A stretch of DNA of 39,526 nucleotides. It comes from an uncultured Bacteroidota bacterium (lineage in GTDB: Bacteria > Bacteroidota > Bacteroidia > Flavobacteriales > Flavobacteriaceae). The notes under the pieces were generated by a model that saw only the letters and a list, made by a program, of their open reading frames with translations, had not been told where the DNA came from and ran no database searches. This document shows, one piece after another, positions 25,945 through 35,260 of this stretch. Both the position numbers and the translations under genes were made by a program. The stretch is from the NCBI GenBank assembly GCA_902586905.1, contig CACIJH010000013.1, positions 1-39,526 on the forward strand, given 5' to 3'. Numbering within the stretch: position 1 is the first letter of the stretch; each line of letters starts with the position of its first letter.

Positions 25945-26159
25945 ACAAAGAGCATATTTTTAAAGGGATTTCTCGTCTTTTTGTCGCTATTCTTTTTGCC
26001 TTTATAGGTCCAGTTGTGTACACCTCTGCTGTGCGTAACGAAGAACACCCATTTTTTATACCCGTTTTAGGTGTTGGATTGATTGCATGTGCTCTTGCAA
26101 TACTTTATGGTTTTATTGGAATAAAACTCCTTGTCAAAGGTTTCTTCAATGAAAAATAA
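25941..26159 (+). CDS. DUF6095 family small membrane protein
   Basis: This 72-residue protein has two hydrophobic helices (about residues 12-30 and 40-64) joined by a short polar loop, SAVRNEEHPFFIP. It matches DUF6095, a small family found after murQ in flavobacteria. The ATG overlaps the murQ stop by four bases (ATGA), so expression is coupled. Function unknown; a role in peptidoglycan recycling is only suggested by the neighbour. Confidence 0.75.
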   Translation: MNKEHIFKGISRLFVAILFAFIGPVVYTSAVRNEEHPFFIPVLGVGLIACALAILYGFIGIKLLVKGFFNEK

Positions 26160-26167
26160 ATTTACCA

Positions 26168-26197
26168 TTGAAAGAGCCCTGAATCGTATTATCTTTG
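26168..26197 (+). promoter_or_regulatory. promoter of the thrS-infC-rpmI-rplT operon
   Basis: TTG at 26168-26170, a 19-base spacer, then TATCTTTG at 26190-26197; the same spacing as the rplS promoter. The thrS ATG follows after 19 bases, so there is no room for a T-box or other long leader. Confidence 0.7.
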
Positions 26198-26216
26198 TGG
26201 CTTTGATAAATGACTG

Positions 26217-28163
26217 ATGATTAAAGTTCGACTACCAGACGGAGCGATTAAAGAGGTGAAAAAAGGAACATCAGCTCTTGACATTGCAACCTCTATTAGC
26301 GAGGGACTTGCAAGAAATGTAATGTCAGCAAGCTACAACGATCAAGTGGTTGAAGCACACACGCCCTTGCAAAACGATGGTGATTTAGTTTTATACACTT
26401 GGAACGATCCAGATGGCAAAAAAGCATTTTGGCATTCCTCTGCGCACGTACTTGCACAAGTTCTACAAGAATTTTATCCAGGATGTAAGCTCACCATTGG
26501 TCCTGCTATCGATCAAGGGTTTTACTACGATATCGATCCTGCTGGTCATACTGTTACAGAAAAAGATTTTGATGTGATTGAGAAACGAATGATTGAGGTT
26601 TCTCGCGAACAACATGCCTTTATGATGCGCTCAGTCTCCAAAAAGGAGGCGTTGACTTTTTATCAAAAAGAAAAAAATCAATTTAAAACTGAACTCATTG
26701 AAAATCTTGATGATGGGGAAATCACTTTTTGTGATCATGCCAACTTTACAGATCTCTGCAAAGGGGGACACCTCCCTCACACTGGGTTTATCAAAGCTGT
26801 GAAGCTCACAAACATCGCTGGTGCCTATTGGCGTGGAGATGAAACCAAACCTCAACTCACTCGTATTTATGGGATTTCATTCCCAAAGCAAAAGTTACTG
26901 AAAGAGCATCTTTTACTCGTTGAGGAAGCCAAAAAAAGAGACCATCGCAAACTCGGAAGTGAGATGGATTTGTTCACTTTTTCAAAGAGAGTTGGTCAAG
27001 GCCTTCCTTTGTGGTTGCCAAAAGGTGCTGCACTCAGAGAAAGATTAGAACGTTTTCTCAAAGAAGCGCAGCGAAAAGCTGGATATGAGCAGGTTGTTTC
27101 GCCCCATATTGGTCATAAAGAATTATATACAACTTCAGGTCATTATGAAAAGTATGGTGCTGATAGCTTTCAGCCAATCAAAACCCCTTCAGAAAACGAG
27201 GAGTTTCTACTCAAACCAATGAACTGCCCTCACCACTGTGAAATTTTTAGCTCTCGCAGTTGGAGTTATCGTGATTTACCAAAACGATACGCAGAGTTTG
27301 GAACTGTTTATCGCTATGAACAGAGTGGTGAACTTCATGGACTCACACGAGTGAGGGGATTCACACAAGATGATGCCCATATTTTCTGTACACCCGATCA
27401 GCTAGATTATGAGTTTAAAGCAGTGATCGATCTTGTTTTATATGTATTTAGTTCCTTAGGTTTTGAAGATTTCACAGCACAAGTTTCTGTTCGAGACCCA
27501 AACAACCCCGATAAATACATAGGAAAGGTTGAATATTGGGACAAAGCTGAGCAGGCGATTATGAATGCTACCCAAGAAAAAGGACTCAATTATGTCGTAG
27601 AAACAGGTGAGGCTGCATTCTATGGACCGAAATTGGATTTCATGGTAAAGGATGCATTGGGAAGGAGCTGGCAACTGGGTACGATTCAGGTAGATTACAG
27701 CTTACCAGAACGATTTGATCTCACCTACAAAGGAAATGACAATAAACTTCACAGACCAGTGATGATACATCGTGCACCCTTCGGAAGTTTAGAAAGATTT
27801 GTTGCAATTCTCATCGAACATACTGCTGGAAACTTCCCTGTATGGCTCACGCCAGATCAGGTTAATATCCTCTGTGTGAGTGATAAGTATGAAAAATACG
27901 CCAAAAAAGTTTCTCAATTATTGGAAAATAACGAAATTCGCACCCTCGTTGACAACCGAAATGAGACCATTGGAAAGAAAATTCGGGAATCTGAGCTCCA
28001 AAAATACCCTTACATGATTATCATTGGGGAGAAAGAAGTTTCAGAATCTAAGGTTTCTGTTCGGCAACACGGCGGGAAAGATCACGGAGCTATGTCTCTG
28101 GATAACTTTGTTCAACTGGTTGAAAAGACCATTGAAGAAGAAGTGAAAGAATTTAAATTGTAA
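26217..28163 (+). CDS. thrS: threonyl-tRNA synthetase
   Basis: ThrRS charges tRNA-Thr and edits mischarged serine. The 648-residue protein has all domains of the bacterial enzyme: TGS domain (about 1-62), the editing domain with [11 protein letters not shown] (about 74-84) and [10 protein letters not shown], and a class II catalytic core. The core carries the zinc ligands in [10 protein letters not shown] (about residue 338) and TQDDAHIFC, and the motif 3 segment [11 protein letters not shown]. The anticodon-binding domain occupies about 550-648. It leads the operon with infC, rpmI and rplT. The stop is only 10 bases before the proposed infC start. Confidence 0.97.
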   Translation: MIKVRLPDGAIKEVKKGTSALDIATSISEGLARNVMSASYNDQVVEAHTPLQNDGDLVLYTWNDPDGKKAFWHSSAHVLAQVLQEFYPGCKLTIGPAIDQGFYYDIDPAGHTVTEKDFDVIEKRMIEVSREQHAFMMRSVSKKEALTFYQKEKNQFKTELIENLDDGEITFCDHANFTDLCKGGHLPHTGFIKAVKLTNIAGAYWRGDETKPQLTRIYGISFPKQKLLKEHLLLVEEAKKRDHRKLGSEMDLFTFSKRVGQGLPLWLPKGAALRERLERFLKEAQRKAGYEQVVSPHIGHKELYTTSGHYEKYGADSFQPIKTPSENEEFLLKPMNCPHHCEIFSSRSWSYRDLPKRYAEFGTVYRYEQSGELHGLTRVRGFTQDDAHIFCTPDQLDYEFKAVIDLVLYVFSSLGFEDFTAQVSVRDPNNPDKYIGKVEYWDKAEQAIMNATQEKGLNYVVETGEAAFYGPKLDFMVKDALGRSWQLGTIQVDYSLPERFDLTYKGNDNKLHRPVMIHRAPFGSLERFVAILIEHTAGNFPVWLTPDQVNILCVSDKYEKYAKKVSQLLENNEIRTLVDNRNETIGKKIRESELQKYPYMIIIGEKEVSESKVSVRQHGGKDHGAMSLDNFVQLVEKTIEEEVKEFKL

Positions 28164-28173
28164 AACGCGCGTT

Positions 28174-28725
28174 ATAGCCATACGAAGAAGAAGAGGCAGA
28201 GGACCTCATCGAATAATTAAACAAGACCCACACAAGATCAATGATAAGATCATGGCGAGTGAGGTACGTCTTGTTGGTGATAACGTTGAAATGGGGGTTT
28301 ACCCTATTGCAAATGCGATGAGTATTGCGAATGAGCTGGAGCTGGATTTGGTCGAAATATCACCAAACGCCTCTCCCCCTGTTTGTAAAATCATCGACTA
28401 TAAGAAGTTCTTATACGAGCAGAAAAAGCGTGAAAAAAATTTAAAAGCCAAAGCGAGTAAAGTAGTATTAAAAGAGATTCGTTTTGGACCACAGACAGAT
28501 GAGCACGACTATGCTTTTAAAAAGAAACATGCGATAAAGTTTCTAGAGGAAGGCGCAAAACTAAAAGCGTTTGTGTTTTTCAAGGGGCGATCGATCGTAT
28601 TTAAGGAACAAGGACATATCTTGTTACTGCGATTGGCGCAAGACCTAGAAGAGTATGGAAAAGTTGAGCAGCTCCCAAAATTGGAAGGGAAGAAGATGAT
28701 CATGTTGATGAACCCTAAAAAATAA
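28174..28725 (+). CDS. infC: translation initiation factor IF-3, probable AUA start
   Basis: IF-3 binds the 30S subunit and controls start-codon and initiator-tRNA choice. The first ATG (28252) would remove the conserved HKINDKI segment that precedes VRLVGDN. The frame is open back to a TGA at 28144 with no ATG, GTG or TTG before 28252. Reading from ATA 28174 gives [12 protein letters not shown], very like the MAIRRR start of flavobacterial IF-3s, and a 183-residue protein of normal length. E. coli infC uses AUU, allowing IF-3 to repress itself, and AUA would serve the same purpose. Core motifs include [17 protein letters not shown] and [12 protein letters not shown]. It lies between thrS and rpmI. 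Confidence 0.88.
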   Translation: MAIRRRRGRGPHRIIKQDPHKINDKIMASEVRLVGDNVEMGVYPIANAMSIANELELDLVEISPNASPPVCKIIDYKKFLYEQKKREKNLKAKASKVVLKEIRFGPQTDEHDYAFKKKHAIKFLEEGAKLKAFVFFKGRSIVFKEQGHILLLRLAQDLEEYGKVEQLPKLEGKKMIMLMNPKK

Positions 28726-28739
28726 TAAATACGGAAATC

Positions 28740-28937
28740 ATGCCAAAGCAAAAAACAAAATCGAGTGCAAAAAAGCGTTTCAAGTTGACCGGAACTGGGA
28801 AGATCAAACGCAAGCATGCATTTAAAAGTCATATTTTGACCAAAAAGTCAAAAAAGAGAAAATTAAAGCTTACACATTCAACCTTGGTTCATGAAGCCGA
28901 TGCTGACAATGTGAAACAACAACTTCGATTGAAGTAA
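28740..28937 (+). CDS. rpmI: 50S ribosomal protein L35
   Basis: The 65-residue basic protein begins [20 protein letters not shown] and continues [24 protein letters not shown], the standard L35 sequence and length. It starts 14 bases after infC, in the conserved infC-rpmI-rplT cluster. Confidence 0.97.
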   Translation: MPKQKTKSSAKKRFKLTGTGKIKRKHAFKSHILTKKSKKRKLKLTHSTLVHEADADNVKQQLRLK

Positions 28938-29012
28938 AATTTGGTGTATAACCCTGAGGCTGGTATAAAAAGAGCATTTAGTTGCCACCTCCCTCAAAAA
29001 CAATAAATTAAA

Positions 29013-29357
29013 ATGCCTAGATCAGTAAACGCAGTAGCCTCTAGGGCTCGAAGAAAAAAGATGATGAAGCACGCCAAAGGATACTTTGGACGTCGTAAAA
29101 ATGTATGGACAATTGCCAAAAATGCTGTTGAAAAAGCATGGGTATATGCGTACAGAGATCGAAAAAACAAAAAGAGAAGTTTTCGTTCACTTTGGATAGT
29201 ACGTATAAACGCTGCAGCTCGTTTTCACGGCATGTCTTACTCCCAATTTATGGGAAAAGTAAAAGCCAACAATATCTCATTAAACAGAAAGGTTTTGGCT
29301 GACCTCGCGATGAATCACCCAGAAGCTTTTAAAGCTGTAGTGGATAAAGTGAAGTAA
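29013..29357 (+). CDS. rplT: 50S ribosomal protein L20
   Basis: L20 binds 23S rRNA early in large-subunit assembly and represses its own operon in several bacteria. The 114-residue protein shows the family pattern: [67 protein letters not shown]. It begins 75 bases after rpmI. That gap can form a small hairpin (28947-28953 with 28962-28967), which might be regulatory but is weak. A strong bidirectional terminator follows. Confidence 0.97.
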   Translation: MPRSVNAVASRARRKKMMKHAKGYFGRRKNVWTIAKNAVEKAWVYAYRDRKNKKRSFRSLWIVRINAAARFHGMSYSQFMGKVKANNISLNRKVLADLAMNHPEAFKAVVDKVK

Positions 29358-29380
29358 ATTTTACTTAAAAATATCGATCA

Positions 29381-29409
29381 TAAAAACACGCTTAGGCGTG
29401 TTTTTTTTT
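29381..29409 (+). terminator. bidirectional terminator between rplT and dnaB
   Basis: CACGC (29387-29391) pairs with GCGTG (29396-29400) around a TTAG loop. It is flanked by A5 on the left and T9 on the right, so it can end transcription from both convergent operons. Confidence 0.88.
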
Positions 29410-30925
29410 AGAATGGAACGCCATCGTCCCCATCGAAAGCATCGTCAGGGCTTATCTTAGGATTGTCGAACGAGTCTTCTTGATCTCGATTGATTTTGGA
29501 CTCAAACTCAACTGGAGCATCAAAAGAGTCTAAGTTTTCAAATTTACCTAGTGATGCAACAAATTTTAATCGAACATTGTCCAAGCCCCCATTTCTGTGC
29601 TTGGCGACTATAAACTCTGCTTGACCCGCTGAGGGTGTACGTTCTTCGTCATCCCATTCGTCAATCTTGTAATATTCTGGACGATAGATAAATGATACAA
29701 TATCAGCATCTTGCTCAATGGCACCAGACTCACGTAGATCTGAAAGCAAAGGTCGCTTGCTCCCTCCTCTTGTCTCAACAGCTCTCGACAGCTGAGACAA
29801 TGCAATCACTGGAATGTCTAGTTCTTTTGCTAGGGCTTTTAGGTTTCTAGAAATCATAGATATTTCTTGCTCGCGATTTCCTGATTTGTTGGATGAGCCT
29901 GTTGTCATCAACTGCAAATAATCGACAACAATGAGTTTGATCCCATGTTGAGATGACAATCGCCTAGCCTTGGCACGCAAATCAAATATCGATAATGAAG
30001 GTGTGTCATCGATAAATAAAGGTGCTTTTTCTAATGAGCTGACTTTGACATTTAATTGTTTCCATTCGTGATCGGCAAGGTTGCCTGTACGTAGTTTTTC
30101 AGAAGAAAGACCAGTCTCTGAAGAAATCAGACGTGTGATCAACTGAACGGATGACATCTCGAGAGAGAAAAAGGCAACTGGAATTGAATGATCAACGCAA
30201 ACATTTCGAGCCATCGACAGGGTCAATGCTGTTTTTCCCATACCTGGACGTGCAGCTACAATAATCAAATCACTCGACTGCCAACCTGAAGTTAGCTTGT
30301 CCAAATCAGTGAATCCAGATGGAATCCCACTTAGACCTTCTTTGTTTGAGATTTCTTCAATTTTCTTTTTTGCTTGTATCACAAGGGTTTGCGCAGTATC
30401 TGTTGATTTTTTGATATTCCCTTGCGTCACATCATAGAGCTTGGACTCTGCATCATCGAGCATATCGAATACATCCTTGGTATCATCATAGGCAAACTCA
30501 ATAATTTCGTTCGAAATTTTAATTAAACTACGCTGAATAAATTTTTGGAGAATGATTCTAGAATGGTGCTCTATGTGAGCTGAAGATGAAACTTTTTGCG
30601 TGAGTTGGATTAAATAAAAATCACCTCCAATTTGTTCTAACTTATCGTTTTTGCGCAATTGGGTCGAAACAGTTAACAAATCAATTGGGCTTGAGTCAGA
30701 AAACAAATGAACAATCGCTTCAAATATATGTTGATGTGCTTGCTTATAGAATGCTGCTGGGCTTAAGATATCGATGACAGTATCGACACCTTTTTTGTCA
30801 ATCATCATAGCACCGAGCACGACCTCTTCAAGCTCAATTGCTTGTGGCGGAATTTTCCCTTTTTGCAAAGGAACGATTTGACCACCTTGACGCGATTGTT
30901 GTGATATTGGTTTTTGTTTTTCCAC
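29408..30925 (-). CDS. dnaB: replicative DNA helicase
   Basis: DnaB is the hexameric helicase at the replication fork. The 505-residue protein has an N-terminal DnaB domain (about 25-130) and a RecA-like motor. The motor shows Walker A ARPGMGKTALTL (about residue 226), Walker B LIVVDYLQLM, and SQLSRAVETRGGSKRPLLSDLRESG-type motif H4 residues. No intein is present. The start is GTG (30923-30925), a short distance after a TACATTTA box. The C-terminal tail is acidic and ends DGDDGVPF, resembling the tip of single-strand-binding protein (see findings). The accA gene lies upstream in the same direction, but a hairpin separates them. Confidence 0.95.
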   Translation of the reverse strand: MEKQKPISQQSRQGGQIVPLQKGKIPPQAIELEEVVLGAMMIDKKGVDTVIDILSPAAFYKQAHQHIFEAIVHLFSDSSPIDLLTVSTQLRKNDKLEQIGGDFYLIQLTQKVSSSAHIEHHSRIILQKFIQRSLIKISNEIIEFAYDDTKDVFDMLDDAESKLYDVTQGNIKKSTDTAQTLVIQAKKKIEEISNKEGLSGIPSGFTDLDKLTSGWQSSDLIIVAARPGMGKTALTLSMARNVCVDHSIPVAFFSLEMSSVQLITRLISSETGLSSEKLRTGNLADHEWKQLNVKVSSLEKAPLFIDDTPSLSIFDLRAKARRLSSQHGIKLIVVDYLQLMTTGSSNKSGNREQEISMISRNLKALAKELDIPVIALSQLSRAVETRGGSKRPLLSDLRESGAIEQDADIVSFIYRPEYYKIDEWDDEERTPSAGQAEFIVAKHRNGGLDNVRLKFVASLGKFENLDSFDAPVEFESKINRDQEDSFDNPKISPDDAFDGDDGVPF

Positions 30926-30992
30926 GTTATAAATGTAGGTAATTAATACACATCTATCGGCTGTGAATGGCGAAAAAAGACGAACGACCTAT

Positions 30993-31038
30993 TGTTAAAA
31001 AGAATAAATAAATGTTAATATCTAAAACATTTATTCTT
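30993..31038 (-). terminator. AT-rich terminator after accA
   Basis: On the minus strand AAGAATAAATGTT (31038-31026) pairs with AACATTTATTTATTCTT (31016-31000), with a four-base bulge. A T-rich stretch follows. The stem overlaps the accA stop codon. Confidence 0.55.
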
Positions 31039-31984
31039 TATAAACACCCATTTGAAAGAATTTCTCCTGACGATCAAGAACTAATTTATCGATTGGAATG
31101 TCTTTAATTTCGCTGTAGGCTTTTAAAATGGTTCTTTGAACAGTTGAAAAAGTTTGCTTTCGATCTCGATGTGCGCCACCCAAAGGTTCTTTGACAATAG
31201 TGTCAATGATTTTTAAACGTTTCATGTCTTTAGCTGTGAGCTTCAGCGCATCGGCTGCTTGCTCTTTATACTCCCAGCTTCGCCATAAAATGGATGAACA
31301 TGATTCAGGAGAAATCACTGAGTACCATGTGTTTTCGAGCATGAATACTCGATCGCCAACACCTATACCCAAAGCACCTCCAGATGCACCCTCACCGATG
31401 ATCAAGACAAAAACTTGTGTTTTAAGTCGAGACATCTCCAATATGTTTCGAGCAATCGCCTCTCCTTGACCACGCTCTTCTGCCTCAAGACCAGGATAAG
31501 CACCAGGCGTGTCAACCAGGCACAAAACAGGAATGCCAAACTTTTCTGCAGACTTCATAAGTCGAAGGGCTTTGCGATACCCTTCAGGATTGGCCATCCC
31601 AAAATTTCGATACTGGCGTGTTTTTGTGTTAAATCCCTTTTGCTGTCCAATAAATAAAAAACTCTGATCACCAATTTTTCCAAATCCACCCACCATCGCT
31701 TTATCGTCCTTGACAGTGCGATCACCATGGAGTTCTAAAAAGGTTTCACCTGAAAGCGCCTGGATGTAGTCCATCGTATAGGGTCGCTGGGGGTGTCTTG
31801 ATAGTTGGACACGCTGCCAGGGCGTTAGGTTTCCATAGATTTCTTTTTTGGTGGATAAAAGCTTTTCTTCAATTTGCTGACAGGTTGTGGTGACATCAAC
31901 ATCACTCTCATCCCCTATTACAGCACATTTTTGGAGTTGTTCTTCAAGCTCTTGTATGGGTTGCTCAAAATCCAAATATTCCAT
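31031..31984 (-). CDS. accA: acetyl-CoA carboxylase carboxyltransferase subunit alpha
   Basis: AccA with AccD transfers the carboxyl group from biotin to acetyl-CoA, the first step of fatty acid synthesis. The 317-residue length is standard. Motifs include [17 protein letters not shown] at the N-terminus, [14 protein letters not shown] (about 61-74), [64 protein letters not shown] and the [11 protein letters not shown] segment. A perfect TATATTTG box at 32014-32007 lies 22 bases upstream of the ATG. No accD gene is visible in the window, as is usual. Confidence 0.96.
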   Translation of the reverse strand: MEYLDFEQPIQELEEQLQKCAVIGDESDVDVTTTCQQIEEKLLSTKKEIYGNLTPWQRVQLSRHPQRPYTMDYIQALSGETFLELHGDRTVKDDKAMVGGFGKIGDQSFLFIGQQKGFNTKTRQYRNFGMANPEGYRKALRLMKSAEKFGIPVLCLVDTPGAYPGLEAEERGQGEAIARNILEMSRLKTQVFVLIIGEGASGGALGIGVGDRVFMLENTWYSVISPESCSSILWRSWEYKEQAADALKLTAKDMKRLKIIDTIVKEPLGGAHRDRKQTFSTVQRTILKAYSEIKDIPIDKLVLDRQEKFFQMGVYKE

Positions 31985-32006
31985 AGTGGATCTTATTTTG
32001 ATTCAA

Positions 32007-32014
32007 CAAATATA
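32007..32014 (-). promoter_or_regulatory. Bacteroidota -7 box (TATATTTG) for accA
   Basis: A perfect match on the minus strand, 22 bases before the accA ATG at 31984, lying just beyond or within the end of the EamA transporter gap. No -33 TTG at the normal spacing. Confidence 0.5.
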
Positions 32015-32024
32015 ATGTTTTGAT

Positions 32025-32918
32025 TTAGTTGGTGGATGAACTCATTTTCTTTTTTAATTTCAAAAATCCATTTGTCAATACAGACAATAATATGAGTAGG
32101 GTGCCAATGTAAAATGCAAAACTCATTTTTTCATCCGATCCAAAAATCAGAATACCGAACAAAATCCCATATACTGGCTCCATATTAATGGCTAACATCA
32201 ATGAAAATGGGGTTAAGTGTCGCATCACAGCGATGGAAACCACAAAGGCATATGCTGTGCAAACGATTACCAATATCGATATCCAAAGTATGTCGGTTTT
32301 GGAAATTGAAAACAATTCAACTGTAAATTTACCTTGCATCAAAAGGATAATGCTCATACATACTGCACCAGCTCCGAGCTGATAAACAGACATCACTCTT
32401 GCATCTGACTTATGAATAGCCTTTCCATTGATGAGTGTAAATGCAACAGACAACAAAATGGCAATAAACGCAAACATCATCCCTTCGATATAATGATACT
32501 CTGTTTGCATAATCAAACCCAATGCGACAACGACGATCAACCCAAGTACGATTTCATACCAAACAAACGTTCGCTTGTAAAATATGGGCTCAACCAATGC
32601 AGTGATCAATGCTCCCGAAGACATAATAGATAATGTGACTGAAACATTGGAAACTTTTACAGCGTGAAAGAAAAATACCCAATGAAGGGCAATCAAAACA
32701 CCACAGATGAGCATGATGTACAACTGTTTTGTAGATAGTGCAAAAGATATACGCCTAACAGCCATAAACAGTGCTACAACAGCAGTGGCCAAAACCATGC
32801 GATACCACACCAATGATACTGCATCAATGGAGATGAGTTTTCCCAATATAGCTGTGAATCCAAAAATGAAAACAATAAAATGAAAATGGAGTGTGCTTTT
32901 GAGTTTATCGCTTGGCAT
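32025..32918 (-). CDS. EamA/DMT family transporter
   Basis: The 297-residue protein has ten predicted membrane helices arranged as two EamA repeats of five (about residues 10-140 and 150-285). Typical features are LVWYRMVLATAVVALFMA in the first repeat, ALHWVFFFHAVKVSNV, and AVMRHLTPFSLMLAINMEPVYG in the second. DMT family members export or import small metabolites such as amino acids or nucleotide sugars, and the substrate is unknown. The start overlaps the LptF/LptG gene by 14 bases, so it belongs to the tgt operon. A poly-lysine tail follows the last helix, consistent with a cytoplasmic end. Confidence 0.87.
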   Translation of the reverse strand: MPSDKLKSTLHFHFIVFIFGFTAILGKLISIDAVSLVWYRMVLATAVVALFMAVRRISFALSTKQLYIMLICGVLIALHWVFFFHAVKVSNVSVTLSIMSSGALITALVEPIFYKRTFVWYEIVLGLIVVVALGLIMQTEYHYIEGMMFAFIAILLSVAFTLINGKAIHKSDARVMSVYQLGAGAVCMSIILLMQGKFTVELFSISKTDILWISILVIVCTAYAFVVSIAVMRHLTPFSLMLAINMEPVYGILFGILIFGSDEKMSFAFYIGTLLILLSVLTNGFLKLKKKMSSSTN

Positions 32919-33993
32919 ACCTTAAAATAACAATGGACAAAATCCCAAAAATTACATTTGGAAACCATGCAGCAAGTGCTGCTGTGTAGTTGGATTTTTC
33001 GACCATAACCTCAAATATTTTATCGAAAAAAATATAGATGAATGCGAGAACAACGCCAAGTGCCAAATTCATTCCAATCCCTCCACGTCTCTTGAAAGAT
33101 GAAACAGCAACACCAATAATTGTAAGAATAAATGCAGCGATCATAATTGACCATCGCTTGTTTCGGACAAGAAGGTGGCTATTGATCAAAGGACTACCAC
33201 TTTCTTTTTCCTTGGCAATAAAATCGTTGAGCTCAAATAAGTTGAGTGTTTGGGCCGTGTACTCCAAAGGGGATAGATCTTCAAAAGTAAAAGGCATAAT
33301 TGTATCCAAACGAGGCTTTGACTCGATGGTTTCTGCACCACTTGGGTCAAAAGATCTCTTGAAATAGTCTGTTAAACGATAGAGGGTATCTTCCTCAATC
33401 CAACGGATATTCCTTGCAGATATTTTGGATGTTAACACATTGCCTTCAAAACTCTCATAGCTAAAATTATACCCCAATTGACGAGTGGGATTAAACTGAC
33501 TTAAATATACATAATCCCCATCTCCTATCTGTTTGAAAAGCAGCTGTGTTTGTCGATCTTTTTTTGATGATTTCAAAAATTCAAACTCAAATTCTTTGAT
33601 GTTTTTACTGGCGTTTGGTACGATAAATTGCCCTGCTACAAATGCGCCGATAGAGATGATTGAGGCAGCAACCAAAAATGGTCGTAAGTATCTGTAAAAC
33701 GAAATCCCCGAGCCGAGGATCGCGATCACTTCAGAGTTGGAAGAAAGCTTTGAGGTAAACCATATGACAGACAGAAATAAAAATATGGGAAATAGAATAA
33801 ATCCAAAGTGCCAAACAAAGTTGTAGTAATACCAAAGAATATCTAGTGTTGGCACTTCTTTCTGATTGAAATTATCAATCTTTTGTGACAGGTCAACCAA
33901 AACACTGATGGGGATAAAAAGAAATAACATTGTCAAAAATGTGACGATGTATTTGTAGATGATATAACGATCTAAAATCCGAGTATTCAGCAT
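32905..33993 (-). CDS. LptF/LptG family lipopolysaccharide export permease
   Basis: LptF and LptG form the inner-membrane part of the ABC transporter that extracts LPS and passes it to the Lpt bridge. The 362-residue protein has the YjgP/YjgQ layout: MLNTRILDRYIIYKYIVTF start, three N-terminal helices with ELSSNSEVIAILGSGIS-like coupling-helix residues (SSNSEVIAILGSGISFYRYL), a periplasmic beta-jellyroll domain (about 130-265), and three C-terminal helices. Sequence alone does not tell F from G. It overlaps tgt by one base and the EamA gene by 14. Its partner permease is not in the window. Confidence 0.85.
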   Translation of the reverse strand: MLNTRILDRYIIYKYIVTFLTMLFLFIPISVLVDLSQKIDNFNQKEVPTLDILWYYYNFVWHFGFILFPIFLFLSVIWFTSKLSSNSEVIAILGSGISFYRYLRPFLVAASIISIGAFVAGQFIVPNASKNIKEFEFEFLKSSKKDRQTQLLFKQIGDGDYVYLSQFNPTRQLGYNFSYESFEGNVLTSKISARNIRWIEEDTLYRLTDYFKRSFDPSGAETIESKPRLDTIMPFTFEDLSPLEYTAQTLNLFELNDFIAKEKESGSPLINSHLLVRNKRWSIMIAAFILTIIGVAVSSFKRRGGIGMNLALGVVLAFIYIFFDKIFEVMVEKSNYTAALAAWFPNVIFGILSIVILRYAKR

Positions 33994-35123
33994 TATAATC
34001 TGTTATTCATTTGACGTACCATTTTGTTTTTCCAGTCTGCAAAATCGTCATTTAAAATGTGTTTTCTTGCCTCGCGAGTCAACCACAAATAAAATCCTAA
34101 GTTATGAATACTTGCAATTTGTCTGCCCAAAAACTCATTGGCTGCAAACAAATGACGTAAATATGCTTTGGAGTAATCCCTATCAACAAATGTTGGGCCA
34201 TCAGGATCGATTGGTGAATGATCATTTTCCCATTTTTTATTTTTGATATTGATTGTGCCATGAGAGGTAAAAAGCATTCCGTTTCTTCCATTTCGAGTAG
34301 GCATCACACAGTCAAACATATCAACACCTAAGGATATATTTTCCAAAATATTAATCGGCGTTCCAACACCCATCAGATAGCGAGGTTTGTCTTTGGGGAG
34401 AATCGAACAAACCTCATCTGCCATGGCATACATCTCCTCTGCTGGTTCTCCAACAGAAAGACCACCAATGGCATTCCCAGGTGCATCAACATCAGCTATG
34501 TATTTTGCTGACTCCATTCGCAAATCTTTGTAGGTACTCCCCTGCACAATCGGAAATAATGATTGATTATGCCCATACTTTGGATCAGTGATATTCATCT
34601 GTTGAATACATCGATCAAGCCAACGATGTGTGAGTGTCATCGAGTTTTTCGCATAGCTGTAATCACAGGGATATGGCGGACATTCGTCAAACGCCATAAT
34701 GATATCTGCCCCTATCGATCGTTGGATGTCGATTGCCGTTTCGGGGGTAAAAAAATGAGACGATCCATCTATATGTGACTTGAACCGAACACCATCCTCT
34801 TCTATTTTTCTATTGGCAGCTAGGGAATAGACTTGGTACCCTCCACTATCGGTTAGCAGGTTTCGATCCCAATTCATAAATTTATGAATACCGCCAGCTT
34901 GCTCCAATATATCTACAGAAGGTCTTAAATACAAATGATAGGTATTTGCCAAAATAATGTCTGGATTGATCTCCTGTTTCAAATCTTTTTGATGAATACC
35001 TTTGACAGAGGCTTGTGTTCCAACAGGCATAAAAATGGGTGTTTCAATTTGGCCATGATCTGTTGTAATGGTGCCTGCACGTGCCATTGACCCTGTATCT
35101 GTATGTTGACAAGTAAATTTCAC
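33993..35123 (-). CDS. tgt: queuine/preQ1 tRNA-guanine transglycosylase
   Basis: Tgt swaps guanine-34 of certain tRNAs for the queuosine precursor. The 376-residue protein keeps the catalytic aspartates in DSGGYQVYSL (about residues 92-101) and DMFDCVMPTRNGRNG (about 261-275), the substrate pocket AFDECPPYP, and GGLSVGEP. The usual zinc site CxCxxC is replaced by DPDGPTFVDRDYS, with all three cysteines gone, although the downstream histidine in SIHNLGFYLWL remains (see findings). The start is GTG (35121-35123), with a TATCTTTA box just upstream. It is the first gene of the tgt-lptF/G-eamA operon. Confidence 0.93.
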   Translation of the reverse strand: MKFTCQHTDTGSMARAGTITTDHGQIETPIFMPVGTQASVKGIHQKDLKQEINPDIILANTYHLYLRPSVDILEQAGGIHKFMNWDRNLLTDSGGYQVYSLAANRKIEEDGVRFKSHIDGSSHFFTPETAIDIQRSIGADIIMAFDECPPYPCDYSYAKNSMTLTHRWLDRCIQQMNITDPKYGHNQSLFPIVQGSTYKDLRMESAKYIADVDAPGNAIGGLSVGEPAEEMYAMADEVCSILPKDKPRYLMGVGTPINILENISLGVDMFDCVMPTRNGRNGMLFTSHGTINIKNKKWENDHSPIDPDGPTFVDRDYSKAYLRHLFAANEFLGRQIASIHNLGFYLWLTREARKHILNDDFADWKNKMVRQMNNRL

Positions 35124-35260
35124 AGCTTGTAAAGATAATCATCGCAACTGAGCAAATCTTTGTTCTTGACAAAATGTTGATTTTTAACGTAAAATAATGA
35201 CTAACTCTCTTTTGTATGCCCCTCTGTTACCCTATTTTTACAATTCATATTATTAACTGC

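Noticed and set aside
26198-26216. T-box or other riboswitch before thrS
   Set aside because: The promoter ends at 26197 and the gene starts at 26217, leaving too little leader.
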